A stretch of DNA of 64,000 bases, taken from positions 816,001 to 880,000 of the forward strand of contig JAOTOL010001433.1 of assembly GCA_034440575.1 (NCBI GenBank), written 5' to 3'. Below the pieces are notes generated by a model. It saw only the letters and a list, made by a program, of their open reading frames with translations, was not told the origin of the DNA and did no database searches. The position numbers were made by a program, and so were the translations under genes. The DNA is from Imbricaverruca yamaguchii (Eukaryota > Arthropoda > Thecostraca > Neoverrucidae). Positions within the stretch are counted from its first letter, which is position 1. Every line of letters begins with the position of its first letter. Shown here one piece after another: positions 37,089-46,048 of the stretch.

Positions 37089-37640
37089 GTGAGCTCAGCC
37101 AGTGTCGGCTCGGTACTGCTCAGTGTGAGCTGAGCCCGCGGCGACTCGGCGCTGCTCAAGGTGAGCTCACCGACGCACCCTTAACCCACAATAACTGACT
37201 TACTAACAAGGTGAGCTCAGCCCATGTCTGCTCGGTACTGCTCAGTGTGAGCTGAGCCCGCGGCGACTCGGCGCTGCTCAAGGTGAGCTCACCGACGCAC
37301 CCTTAAGCCACAATAACTGACTTACTAACAAGGTGAGCTCGGCCCACGGCGTCTCTGTACGGGTCAGGGTGGGCTGAGCCCGCGGCGGCTCGGTTCTGCT
37401 CAAGGTGAGCTCGGCCTGCGGCGGCTCGGTTCTGCTCGAGGTAAGCTCGGCCTGCGGCGGCTCGGTTCTGCTCAAGGTGAGCTCGGCCTGTGGCGGCTCG
37501 GTTCTGCTCAAGGTGCGGGGCTCGTTGCCTGCTGGCGGCTCGGTTCTGCTCAAGGTGAGCTCGCCTGCGGCGGCTCGGTACTGCTCAAGGTGAGCTGAGC
37601 CGCGGCGGCTCGGGTCTGCTCAAGGTGAGATCAGCCATGT
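37070..37640. repeat. Minisatellite built from the aquaporin exon end and splice donor
   Basis: The unit is about 36 bp: GGCTCGGTTCTGCTCAAG followed by GTGAGCTCAGCCCGCGGC. The first copy is the real exon/intron junction (GGCTCGGCTCTGCTCAAG then GTGAGC at 37089). About ten later copies keep CTCAAGGTGAGCTC or a close form. Within it, an approximately 121-bp block with ACGCACCCTTAACCCACAAT is itself duplicated (37089-37210 and 37211-37331). In-frame readthrough from the exon meets TGA at 37131. Confidence 0.92.
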
Positions 37641-38050
37641 CGGCTCGCACTCACCGCTGGCCGGCTGCGGTGAGAATGGTGAGCTTGGATGAGTGCTCTC
37701 TCGCGGTAGCTTACCAGTGAAGCAAGGTGAGCTCGTCACGTCAAATTCGTAATATCGCGCCTCCTAGTCGCTATTCAGAGGTTGTCACAAGCTGAAGTTT
37801 GGCATCTGGAGTTGTTCCTTAACGCTACCGTCAGTAGGGTCTGTGTGAGGCGGAGGGAGGGAATACAACGATAGTTTCACCTACATTACCTCCATGTACC
37901 AACCACAGGTGCAAGTCCAGTCCCGGAACGATCGGGTATATGCCGCGCTACTCCGCGCCCGGTGGCAACACCCCCGGCGTATTCACACGCGTCGCGATTT
38001 CTGTGTTCATTTTGACCGCTTCCAGCCACGGTGCCGAGCCGCCCCCACCG
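37641..38050. other. Unique intron sequence
   Basis: Nothing recognised. Confidence 0.5.
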
Positions 38051-38412
38051 CGTCACGTGACCGCCGGCCAGTGACGTGAGGTCCGGTCCGCTGGGTCACG
38101 TGACCGCCGGCCAATGGCGTGAGGTCCGGTCCGCTGGGTCACGTGACCGCCGGCCAGTGACGTGAGGTCCGGTCCGCTGGGTCACGTGACCGCCGGCCAG
38201 TGACGTGAGGTCCGGTCCGCTGGGTCACGTGACCGCCGGCCAGTGACGTGAGGTCCGGCCCGCTGGGTCACGTGACCGCCGGCCAGTGACGTGAGGTCCG
38301 GTCCGCTGGGTCACGTGACCGCCGGCCAGTGACGCGAGGTCCGGTCCGCTGGGTCACGTGACCGCCGGCCAGTGACGTGAGGTCCGGCCCGCTGGGTCAC
38401 GTGGCCGCTGTA
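38051..38412. repeat. Minisatellite, 43-bp unit with GGTCACGTGACC
   Basis: About eight copies. Each has GGGTCACGTGACCGCCGGCC, AGTGACGTGAGGTCCGGTCC and GCT. GGTCACGTGACC is a perfect 12-bp palindrome around a CACGTG E-box. Confidence 0.96.
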
Positions 38413-38781
38413 GCAGTCTCGCGGCACCGGCGAGGCAATATCGCGTTCGCAGCTACTCGAACCGCAAAGAATCTTCAGGAATGTACATCTCGTCCGAAAG
38501 ATTCTATCCAGTTGGCCGTTCGAAGACGTGTGCGGGCGACCAAGAGGCTGTCCGGGCATCCCGCAGATTCTATCCTGGACGGACAAAATACGCGCGGGGT
38601 ACTTTGTCGGCGACCACGACCGTTGAGCGATTGCTTCGCATGAGGCGCAAGCTTCACGAAGCGTCGTTTTGCATTTAATGAGCATGGAGGCTGCAGGGAT
38701 ACTGTAGCGAGAAGCCAAGGTTGTTTTTTTCGAGCATTGCTTTGTGACATAAGAACATGGAATCTATCTTACGTCTGATAC
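38413..38781. other. Unique intron sequence
   Basis: Nothing recognised. Confidence 0.5.
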
Positions 38782-38908
38782 AATCCTGATTCGGAGCCGT
38801 CTCCTTGCCCATGCAAGGAGACGTTGTTTGAGTGTTGGTGGTCATATTTACGGGAGATGTATTTACGTATATATATACACACATATATACGTACATGTAT
38901 ATATATGT

Positions 38909-38972
<64 letters not shown>

Positions 38973-39090
38973 CCATATCTACATATATATATATATATAT
39001 ACATATATATTCGTAAATGTATCTATCACATATATGGTCACCAGCACTCAACCTGCCGCATGGGCAAGGAGACGGCTCCGAATCAGGATT
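38782..39090. mobile_element. Fold-back element with AT-repeat core
   Basis: Perfect 33-bp inverted arms at 38782-38814 and 39058-39090 (containing TGATTCGGAGCCGTCTCCTT). Complementarity continues inward imperfectly through TTGAGTGTTGGTGGTCATAT and ATGTATTTACG to a (TA)n centre at about 38920-38965. The structure is that of a long-arm MITE or fold-back transposon. No TSD is clear and no protein is encoded. Confidence 0.8.
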
Positions 39091-39144
39091 CCATCGTACC
39101 TGCGATAGCTTCCATTGTCTAGCAGTCAGCCTCGAAGGCACGCT

Positions 39145-39405
39145 ATGCGCACGCTCCGAAGACACGCTCTGTGTACCCGCACACGCTATGGCGCGTGTGC
39201 GGGTACACAGAGCCGGACTGAGGGCCGACCGCGGTGGCGCTCCGAAGACACGCTCTGTGTACCTGCACACGCTATGGCGCGTGTGCGGGTACACAGAGCC
39301 GGACCGAGGGCCGACCGCGGTGGCGCTCCGAAGACACGCTCTGTGTACCCGCACACGCTATGGCGTGCGGGTACACAGAGCCGGACCGAGGGCCGACCGC
39401 GGTGG
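39145..39405. repeat. About 92-bp repeat with long hairpins
   Basis: Three units share GCTCCGAAGACACGCTCTGT. Each holds CTCTGTGTACCCGCACACGC and its inverted copy GCGTGTGCGGGTACACAGAG around a short TATGGC-type spacer, then CCGAGGGCCGACCGCGGTGG. The second unit has one changed base in its left arm (TGTACCTGC), and the third has a shortened right arm. Confidence 0.92.
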
Positions 39406-40060
39406 TCCCTGGGCGGGGGCGTCCATCATCGAGAAGAACCGGCCTCCGCCTTGACCAGCACTTCAATGCGCTAACGCAACATTGCACAATGCGCAGCGGC
39501 GCAGAACAAAAACGGCCGCCGACATCGACACCGGCGACTATTTACACGGCGCTGAGCACATGCCGAGTACGGTTGTAATGCACCACGCAATGCCGCCGGT
39601 CGGCGTCGGCCCAGTGGGGCCCCAGATTGGCGGTAATGGCCGCGTGGCCGTGCGGTTTGCGACCCGCGTTCAGAGTGTGACGTCACTGCCGAGCGGTGAC
39701 CAGCGCTGATGACGTCATCGCGTGCCGACGGCGAGCAGACGATTGGCCTGATGTCCGATGAGCGGGCGTCGGCTGGATCGGTGCAGAGGGCGCCTTTTGA
39801 TGGCTGCCCAGCCGAATGCGTCTTCATTTTGGCCGAGTTGTTGCGTTGCGCGGGTTTCGTGATCGATGCCTGGGATGATGCGGCGTTGAACTCTTCGAGG
39901 AAGCGGACACGAAGCGATCGTCCGTGTAGTGGATGGATCTTATCAACGAACCTCGTGCTTTAGTTCAAATGGCCTCTACGGTGCCTCTACTTGTTGGCCA
40001 CTTCTGCCGCAGAAGTCATCCGTCGCACCGATAGAACCCTGGTTACATATACAGACAAGC
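39406..40060. other. Unique intron sequence
   Basis: A plus frame around 39800-39900 (ECVFILAELLRCAGFVIDAW) faintly resembles a SEFIR-type motif, but I do not call a gene. Confidence 0.35.
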
Positions 40061-40173
40061 ATACACACACACGCACACACACACACACACGCACGCACAC
40101 ACACACACACGCACGCACGCACGCACCACACACGCACACACACACACACACACACGCACGCACACACACACCC
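40061..40173. repeat. (CA)n/(CACG)n microsatellite
   Basis: CA repeats with interspersed CACG and GCACGCACG. Confidence 0.97.
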
Positions 40174-40183
40174 GCATATATGT

Positions 40184-40319
40184 GGGGGTCGCCGTAGCAC
40201 ATTCGATAGTGTTGGACTCTTGATCTCAAGATTGTGCGTTCGAATCTCGCAACTGGCGGCATTACCTAGTTCACCCGTGACCAATCAGCATGATGGTTTA
40301 CTACGCTAAATAACCCAGC
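40184..40319 (+). mobile_element. Lys-like SINE, diverged
   Basis: GGGGGTCGCCGTAGCACATT, loop CTCTTGA, box B GCGTTCGAATCTCGC, body CGTGACCAATCAGCATGATG; the 3' part is degraded. Confidence 0.8.
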
Positions 40320-40674
40320 AACGAGACTTCCTGGTTCCCTGTCCGCACTCCGCCTCCCCCACAGCCCCCCCGGCGTGGGCTCTGTCTGGCCCCGGCCGCC
40401 GCCTTGCCGCCGCAGTAGCTGCACCCCCAGCCCGGGGCGGCCGCGCCTGCTGGCCGCCCCGGGTTCTCAGCGTCGGCCGACCTTGACCTCGGCGGTCTCC
40501 TTTCGTTTTGTCGGCCCGTCGCGTCGCGCCGGCTGCGGCCGCACTCGGCGCGTCCGGCCGCATTTTCCGCGCCGGCTGGGGACGTGCCGACGCCGACCGG
40601 CGCGGCTGGGGACGTGCCGACGTCGACCTGTGCTGGAGCGACGAGCACGCACTTGCCGGCCGGCGACTTGAGCA
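40320..40674. other. CpG-rich unique block
   Basis: GC-rich intron sequence. Nothing recognised. Confidence 0.4.
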
Positions 40675-40946
40675 CCTCCCTCGACTGCCCCCGACTGCCC
40701 CCGACTGCCCCCGACTGCCCCCGACTGACCGCGACTGCCCCCGACTGCCCCCGACTGCCCCCGACTGCCCCCGACTGCCCCCGACTGCCCCCGACTGCCC
40801 CCGACTGCCCCCGACTGCCCCCGACTGCCCCCGACTGCCCCGACTGCGACTGCCCGCGACTGCCCCCGACTGCCCCCGACTGACCGCGACTGACCGCGAC
40901 TGACCGCGACTGACCGCGACTGACCGCGACTGACCGCGACTGACCC
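40675..40946. repeat. Minisatellite, 10-bp unit
   Basis: About 27 copies of CCGACTGCCC, the last six or so changed to GCGACTGACC. Confidence 0.96.
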
Positions 40947-41778
40947 GACAGGTGTTGACCGGTCGGGGTGCGCCCATCGGGCCGCCCGGCATTTGCCATT
41001 GGGGGCGTGCGCGCCCTGGTGTCCGACAATCCTGCGGGTGGGTGCCCGCGACTCGTGCGTGCCGCCTGGGTCGGCATGGTGCGTCATCTCGGCCTTCTGA
41101 TTCGGCTTCCCTTCTAACTGGCCGAGTGAATGGCCACAAGCGGCCCCTAGAACTACTTGCTTAGCGTTCAGTTCTTAGAATCGACGTCGATGGTTCGTAC
41201 TGCATTGTCCTACGGGGCAATGTGGTTCGAGTACATTGTAGTGGAGTAATAACTGAGGACATTACAAAATAGTTTCACAGGGCTGATCTATCCCCCGTGC
41301 TGGTGTCTATTTTGGGCAAAGCTGATGTATTCATCATTCGTGGAACATCACCAGCCAAGCTGCTTTGACAAATTAGTTAGCCAAAAGAACAAATGGGCGT
41401 TGCAAAGTTCAAGAAGCACTCAATTTAGATAGAAAGGGGGAGATAACTCAACTGTGGAAATTGGTGCGTGCAATACCGTGCTCGACATCCATGGCTTCGG
41501 TCATAGGCTCGTGAGCACACACACACTCGCACACGCACTCGCACGCAGCCGCGCGAGCTCTCACGCACCACTCGGTGTGTGTGTGCGTGTTCTCATTAAG
41601 ACTTCATCTCATTAAGACAGTGTAAACGAGAGGCTTACACCGCCATCAGCGCTTTGAAAGGCCACCATTTACCAGCACGTCGCCACCTATCTGAGCGGGG
41701 CAGTTTATAGCCGAGCTGCATATCTAAGTGGGCCAGTGTGTTGCAGCATCGTATCAGGGTATGGGCATGTGCATGTTC
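40947..41778. other. Unique intron sequence
   Basis: A short inverted CACACA/TGTGTG pair at about 41516-41590. No gene recognised. Confidence 0.45.
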
Positions 41779-41793
41779 CCTAAGGGTGCAAGG

Positions 41794-41957
41794 GGACGAG
41801 TAGCCTAGGGGTAAGTTGCTCGTCTCACAATCGAAAGGTTGTGAGTTCGAGTCTCACTTGTCGCTACTCTTCGCCTGCGACCAATCGGCGTAAGAGATTG
41901 GCGACGCTACATGACTCAACAGTCGATGTGTCGTAAAGCCAATAACCAACCAACCAA
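41794..41957 (+). mobile_element. Val-like SINE with 15-bp TSD
   Basis: Full length. CCTAAGGGTGCAAGG occurs at 41779-41793 and 41958-41972; the final GG overlaps the GGGGACG start. Very similar to the 4661 and 35811 copies. Confidence 0.94.
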
Positions 41958-41972
41958 CCTAAGGGTGCAAGG

Positions 41973-43975
41973 TGAGGTGCCTTGGTTGACTGGACCAATG
42001 CAAACCTGGAATTGGTGCCGTTTTGTCACCGACCGCAGAAGAAATCGCCTGGGAGTAAGGCTCGTTCCGGTGGACGCTCTCCTGAGAGCGAGGTACACTC
42101 TTGTGGACGCTTGTTTCATGGGTAGACAGCGAATGAAAACTCAGGAGGTCCCTGCGCTTTGAGTAGCAAACAGATGACCGGATATTTTTGGGAGATCAGT
42201 TCTTGGGGCCTTTTTCTATTAATGAAAACTATGCTGGGATGGGTGGTTTCAGTTCTCAGATACGTGAAAGGCGTGCAATTTTGTAGCAATTCGCCAAAAC
42301 TACCTCTCATAGAAGAGCTTGGGATAGTTTCGTGAGCTTCGAACGGGGCTGTGCTACCAATGGAGCGCAAGAGGAGAGCCTTGTCGAGCGTCTAGCGGTG
42401 CAGAATGGCCAATGGAGCAGGCTCACTTCATGGCGTGCTGCAGACTCACACTGACGGCCGCTGTCTGCCGCGCCCCGGCGCCGGCCCAGTTCGAAAATGC
42501 CACAAAAACCTGGGCAAGGAGGGTAGTTTTCACCCGTCTGCAGACACTAGAAAGTCTTGCCAGCATACCATAGCTTAGTGACATAGCCAGGATTTACATC
42601 CGGGATGGTCCTTCGGTGGAGTTTCAAGTTGCTGCGGTGACGATTAATTTAGTAATTCATTATTTCTCATAGTGTTTCAATAGGCGACGCTCCAAATTCG
42701 GCTTTGGGACACCGTAAAGCGCGTCCATATATTGGTATCTTGCTATTTTGCTAAAGTTAATGCTGAACCAAATATACAAGTGCTCAAGGGGTGGGGGTGG
42801 GGGTGGGGGTGGGGTGGGGATTACGGTACTTCTTTTGACTACCAAGTACTATTCCACATGTTGCTGGGGTTGTCTCACCATCATTAGCATTCTTACTCTC
42901 CCTCCTCCACTTAGGAACACCACCATTGAGCATGTCCGTCAAGCGGTCCGTTTTAAACGGCAGAGAAGGTGGCTTCATGCCGCAATTTCTGATATTCCTT
43001 AAAGGTATGCCTATGTTAATGTTCCTATGCTAATTTGTGTGCTTATGCACTTAATGCCGCATTTCAATGTTCGTTTTTTTTACTTCACGTACTATCATGT
43101 GCTTCACGTACTATCACGTACTATCATGTGCTGAAGATCGTCAATTATGTGTGCAATAAATAATACATGTCATACATGCCCTTTATAGTTTCCGCCGACA
43201 TCGCACGTCTTGCTTCCCAGCAGCTAATAACCAGATTTTGCATTCTGTCCCGAATAGTGCTGGAGGCTACTCATATGTTTTGGATATGCTTTTCACCCGT
43301 AGAAAATCAAATAGTTACTCATTGTTCTGTGAGTTGTCTTCGATCTTTGCACGTTCCCTTCTTCAAACAAAATTACATTAAGGTCGCAAGTGCATTCCAC
43401 AATGATCTGCGCGGCTTTCAGGTGACACGCTGATCTCCCCAACACATTTTACTATGTCCTGGTGAGGCCTGTGGAAACGTTACATAATCGCGTTATGGCC
43501 TGCTCTACTCGAGAACATTTGACTCTGTTTCGAAGTATTCCAAAATATCCTCAAGTTTGTAACAGCTCTGATGCGTTGAACACGAAGCTGTGCCGCCGTT
43601 CCACTCGTTCATCAATTACGACCTAATGGGCCTCCCGCGGTCGATGTTGTTCGCCGCCCAACTCGTCATTATCCGTGCTACTTCACGCAATACGCTACAT
43701 GCCACTACACAAAAACACCGCCACCGGCACTAATTGGTGAGAATTTACTGGAGCACACAAGGGATGGATGCCGGGAGAGTGGTTGGCAAAGATGCACCGC
43801 AGGAATGCAATAATATCCCCGGCCGATTGCTTTGCCGGCCTTGACCCTTGGCCTGCAAATTTGCCCGGTCCGGATGCCCTTGTTCACGCCTTCAACCCGG
43901 CGCCTGACACGTTGCGTCAGCTCGTTCAAGCTTGTGTCCTCCCCTCGCCCCAGCGCTCGTCCCGTCTGCGCGCCG
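41973..43975. other. Unique intron sequence
   Basis: Contains a (GGGGGT)n tract at about 42788-42818 and a small ACGTACTATCATGTGCTTC repeat at about 43086-43132. No exon recognised. Confidence 0.5.
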
Positions 43976-44138
43976 GGGGACGAGTGGTCTAGGAGTAGGC
44001 TTCCCTTCTCACAATCAAAATATTGTGAGTTCGAGTCTCGCCTGTCGCTACTCTTCGCCCGCGACCAATCGGCGTGAGAGATTGGCGACGCCACATGACT
44101 GAACGGTTGACGTGTAGTACACCCAATAACCAACCAAC
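43976..44138 (+). mobile_element. Val-like SINE
   Basis: GGGGACGAGTGGTCTAGGAG to CCCAATAACCAACCAAC, moderately diverged. No clear TSD. Confidence 0.9.
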
Positions 44139-44428
44139 GTTCTGTGTGTGCCCACAACGTTGCATGGCAAATTTCGTATGCCGTGATCTTTTTCGAACTG
44201 TCTGATTTAATATAAACAGCGAAGGCAGATCCACTACCGTCTGCGCGTCACCGCCGTGCCAACTCGTCCAAACCTGTTGCCCCGCCCCGGCCCCTGTCCC
44301 GTGTGCACGCCACCACGTGGTCGGCAGTCACGCCTCCTCGTCCGACCACCCGCCACTTAATTAAATTCCGCGCGCATCACCCGCGGGCGTCGCCCCGCCG
44401 CGCCGACAGACTTGGCGGGAACTCGTGC

Positions 44429-44606
44429 ACTTGTTTATTGGTCGGTTCACGACACACTCTATGCACATTCACGGCTAATGGCGCCGCCCACACTGTTTCG
44501 CCGGTGGGTCGCGGGATTGGGAAATGTCCTGAGTGGCGCTAGAGTCGAACCCGGGACTTTTGGTACCCATAGCCCGACACCTTGACCACTCGGCCATCCC
44601 CGCCCC
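44429..44606 (-). mobile_element. Ser/Leu-type SINE, minus strand, perfect TSD
   Basis: On the minus strand: GGGCGGGGATGGCCGAGTGG, box B CCGGGTTCGACTCTAGC, GGCGCCATTAGCCGTGAATG, end CGTGAACCGACCAATAAACA. 10-bp duplication GAACTCGTGC at 44419-44428 and 44607-44616. Confidence 0.93.
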
Positions 44607-44616
44607 GAACTCGTGC

Positions 44617-45087
44617 GCTCGTGTCGCCCGTACGCGGGCCGTACCGCCAGCCGGTGGCACATAAAACAGCGCCTAATTAGCCATTGAGCCCGACAGAAAG
44701 TGGTCCGCCGGCCGTCCGCCCACACCGCGGCTGAGTTACAGCGTGCCGGCGCTGGCGTTCCGGGTCGTGAACGACCGGGGCGATGAGGAAGACCTCCGGT
44801 CGAGCTGCGGGTGGGTGGTGCGTGCAGTTGGCAAGGGGTGGGCTGTGCGCTTCGGGTCGGGTTACTCGGTGCAGGCGTGGAGTCCGACTCGCAGAAACCT
44901 CTTGAAGGCACTGTCGGGTTTCCGACATCCTGCACTATAAATTAACGTCGTAACCAGATCACGCACGGATAAGACTGTTTCGACGGTACGCGTTGATTCA
45001 GTGGTGAAAGGAAGCATTCCAAACACGCCAACACACATCGGGAGCCAGTTGAAGCGACACTTGTCCCCCAGTGTTCGGACATGTTGT
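44617..45087. other. Unique intron sequence
   Basis: Nothing recognised. Confidence 0.5.
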
Positions 45088-45100
45088 GACAACGGGCGGC

Positions 45101-45257
45101 TGGGGACGAGCAGTCTAGGGGTAAGTTGCTCGTCTCACAATTGAAAGGTTGTGGGTTCGAGTCTCACCTGTCGCTACTTTTCGCCCGCGACCAATCGGCG
45201 TGCGAGATTGGCGACGCGGCATGACTCAACGGTCGATGTGACGTAAAACCAATAACC
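45101..45257 (+). mobile_element. Val-like SINE with TSD
   Basis: GGGGACGAGCAGTCTAGGGG to AAACCAATAACC; tail shorter than in other copies. GACAACGGGCG at 45088-45098 and 45258-45268. Confidence 0.93.
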
Positions 45258-45268
45258 GACAACGGGCG

Positions 45269-45982
45269 ACGGGCGGCTTCAGACCGATGGTCGGCGCCCC
45301 TGACGGCGGACCGGTGTGGCGACGTCGGTCTGACGAGCCGCGTCGGCTCCAGTGACCCCCACCGACCTCTGGCCGCCGGCCGGCCCGCTGTCATTGGGCC
45401 GACAGTGGCGGCGGCGGCGGCGGCGACGGCGGCGGCCTGTCGGGGCCGCGCGCTTCCCACGGCAGGGCCGGCCGTGCCGAGATAAGCGGCCGGCGGCGGC
45501 GCTTTGTTCCAGCGCGCCCGGGTCGGGGCCGGCGCGCACCGCTTTTTGTGCGGGTCATCTGGGGCCAGGCGGCCCCCGTCGGGCGGCACAATGTCGACCT
45601 GCGGACGGCCGGCGGCCGCCGCGGACCAGTCCGCGGCCACCGGCCGGCAGCGTCTTCGTCTGTGCCCGTTCCCGGGGGGGGGGGGGCGCCGCCTGGGCGT
45701 GGCCGGGCCGGTCCGCGGCGGTCCGCGCGTGCCGCGCGACCTTGCGACAGACAGGGGCGCCGGCGGCGACTGCGTCGGCCGACGCGGCGGTCGGTCGCCC
45801 GGGGCCACCGCGAGCCGGCCACGGCTCGCGGCACCCGCCGGCCTCGACCCTGACGACCGGCGAGCAGGTCGTCGCCTCGATCGCTCGGGACACCGGACTT
45901 GCGTCAGAATGTCGACGGCTGCTCGATGGAATACAAAACAAACAAACGAACTGGCGAAATTACGCAGATGAGCCCTGCAGTG
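45269..45982. other. Very CpG-rich unique block
   Basis: GC-dense intron sequence (GGCGGCGGCG runs, a 12-G run near 45677). Long overlapping frames on both strands reflect composition. Confidence 0.45.
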
Positions 45983-45996
45983 GACTCTGTTTGACG

Positions 45997-46034
45997 CGCT
46001 GTATGACCGAAGCAGTCTATGCGCCCCTAAGCCC
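45997..46034 (+). mobile_element. SINE 3' fragment with perfect 14-bp TSD
   Basis: Only 38 bp (TGTATGACCGAAGCAGTCTA then TGCGCCCCTAAGCCC) between two copies of GACTCTGTTTGACG (45983-45996 and 46035-46048). An extremely 5'-truncated insertion related to the one at 5951. Confidence 0.8.
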
Positions 46035-46048
46035 GACTCTGTTTGACG

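Noticed and set aside
44459..44660. Short minus-strand proteins near 44500 and 51000
   Set aside because: They are translations of the Ser/Leu-type SINE; the same peptide (GTKSPGFDSSAT-like) recurs at other copies.
45164..45971. Overlapping Arg/Ala/Pro-rich frames on both strands
   Set aside because: High-GC composition removes stop codons; no codon-position signal or domain.
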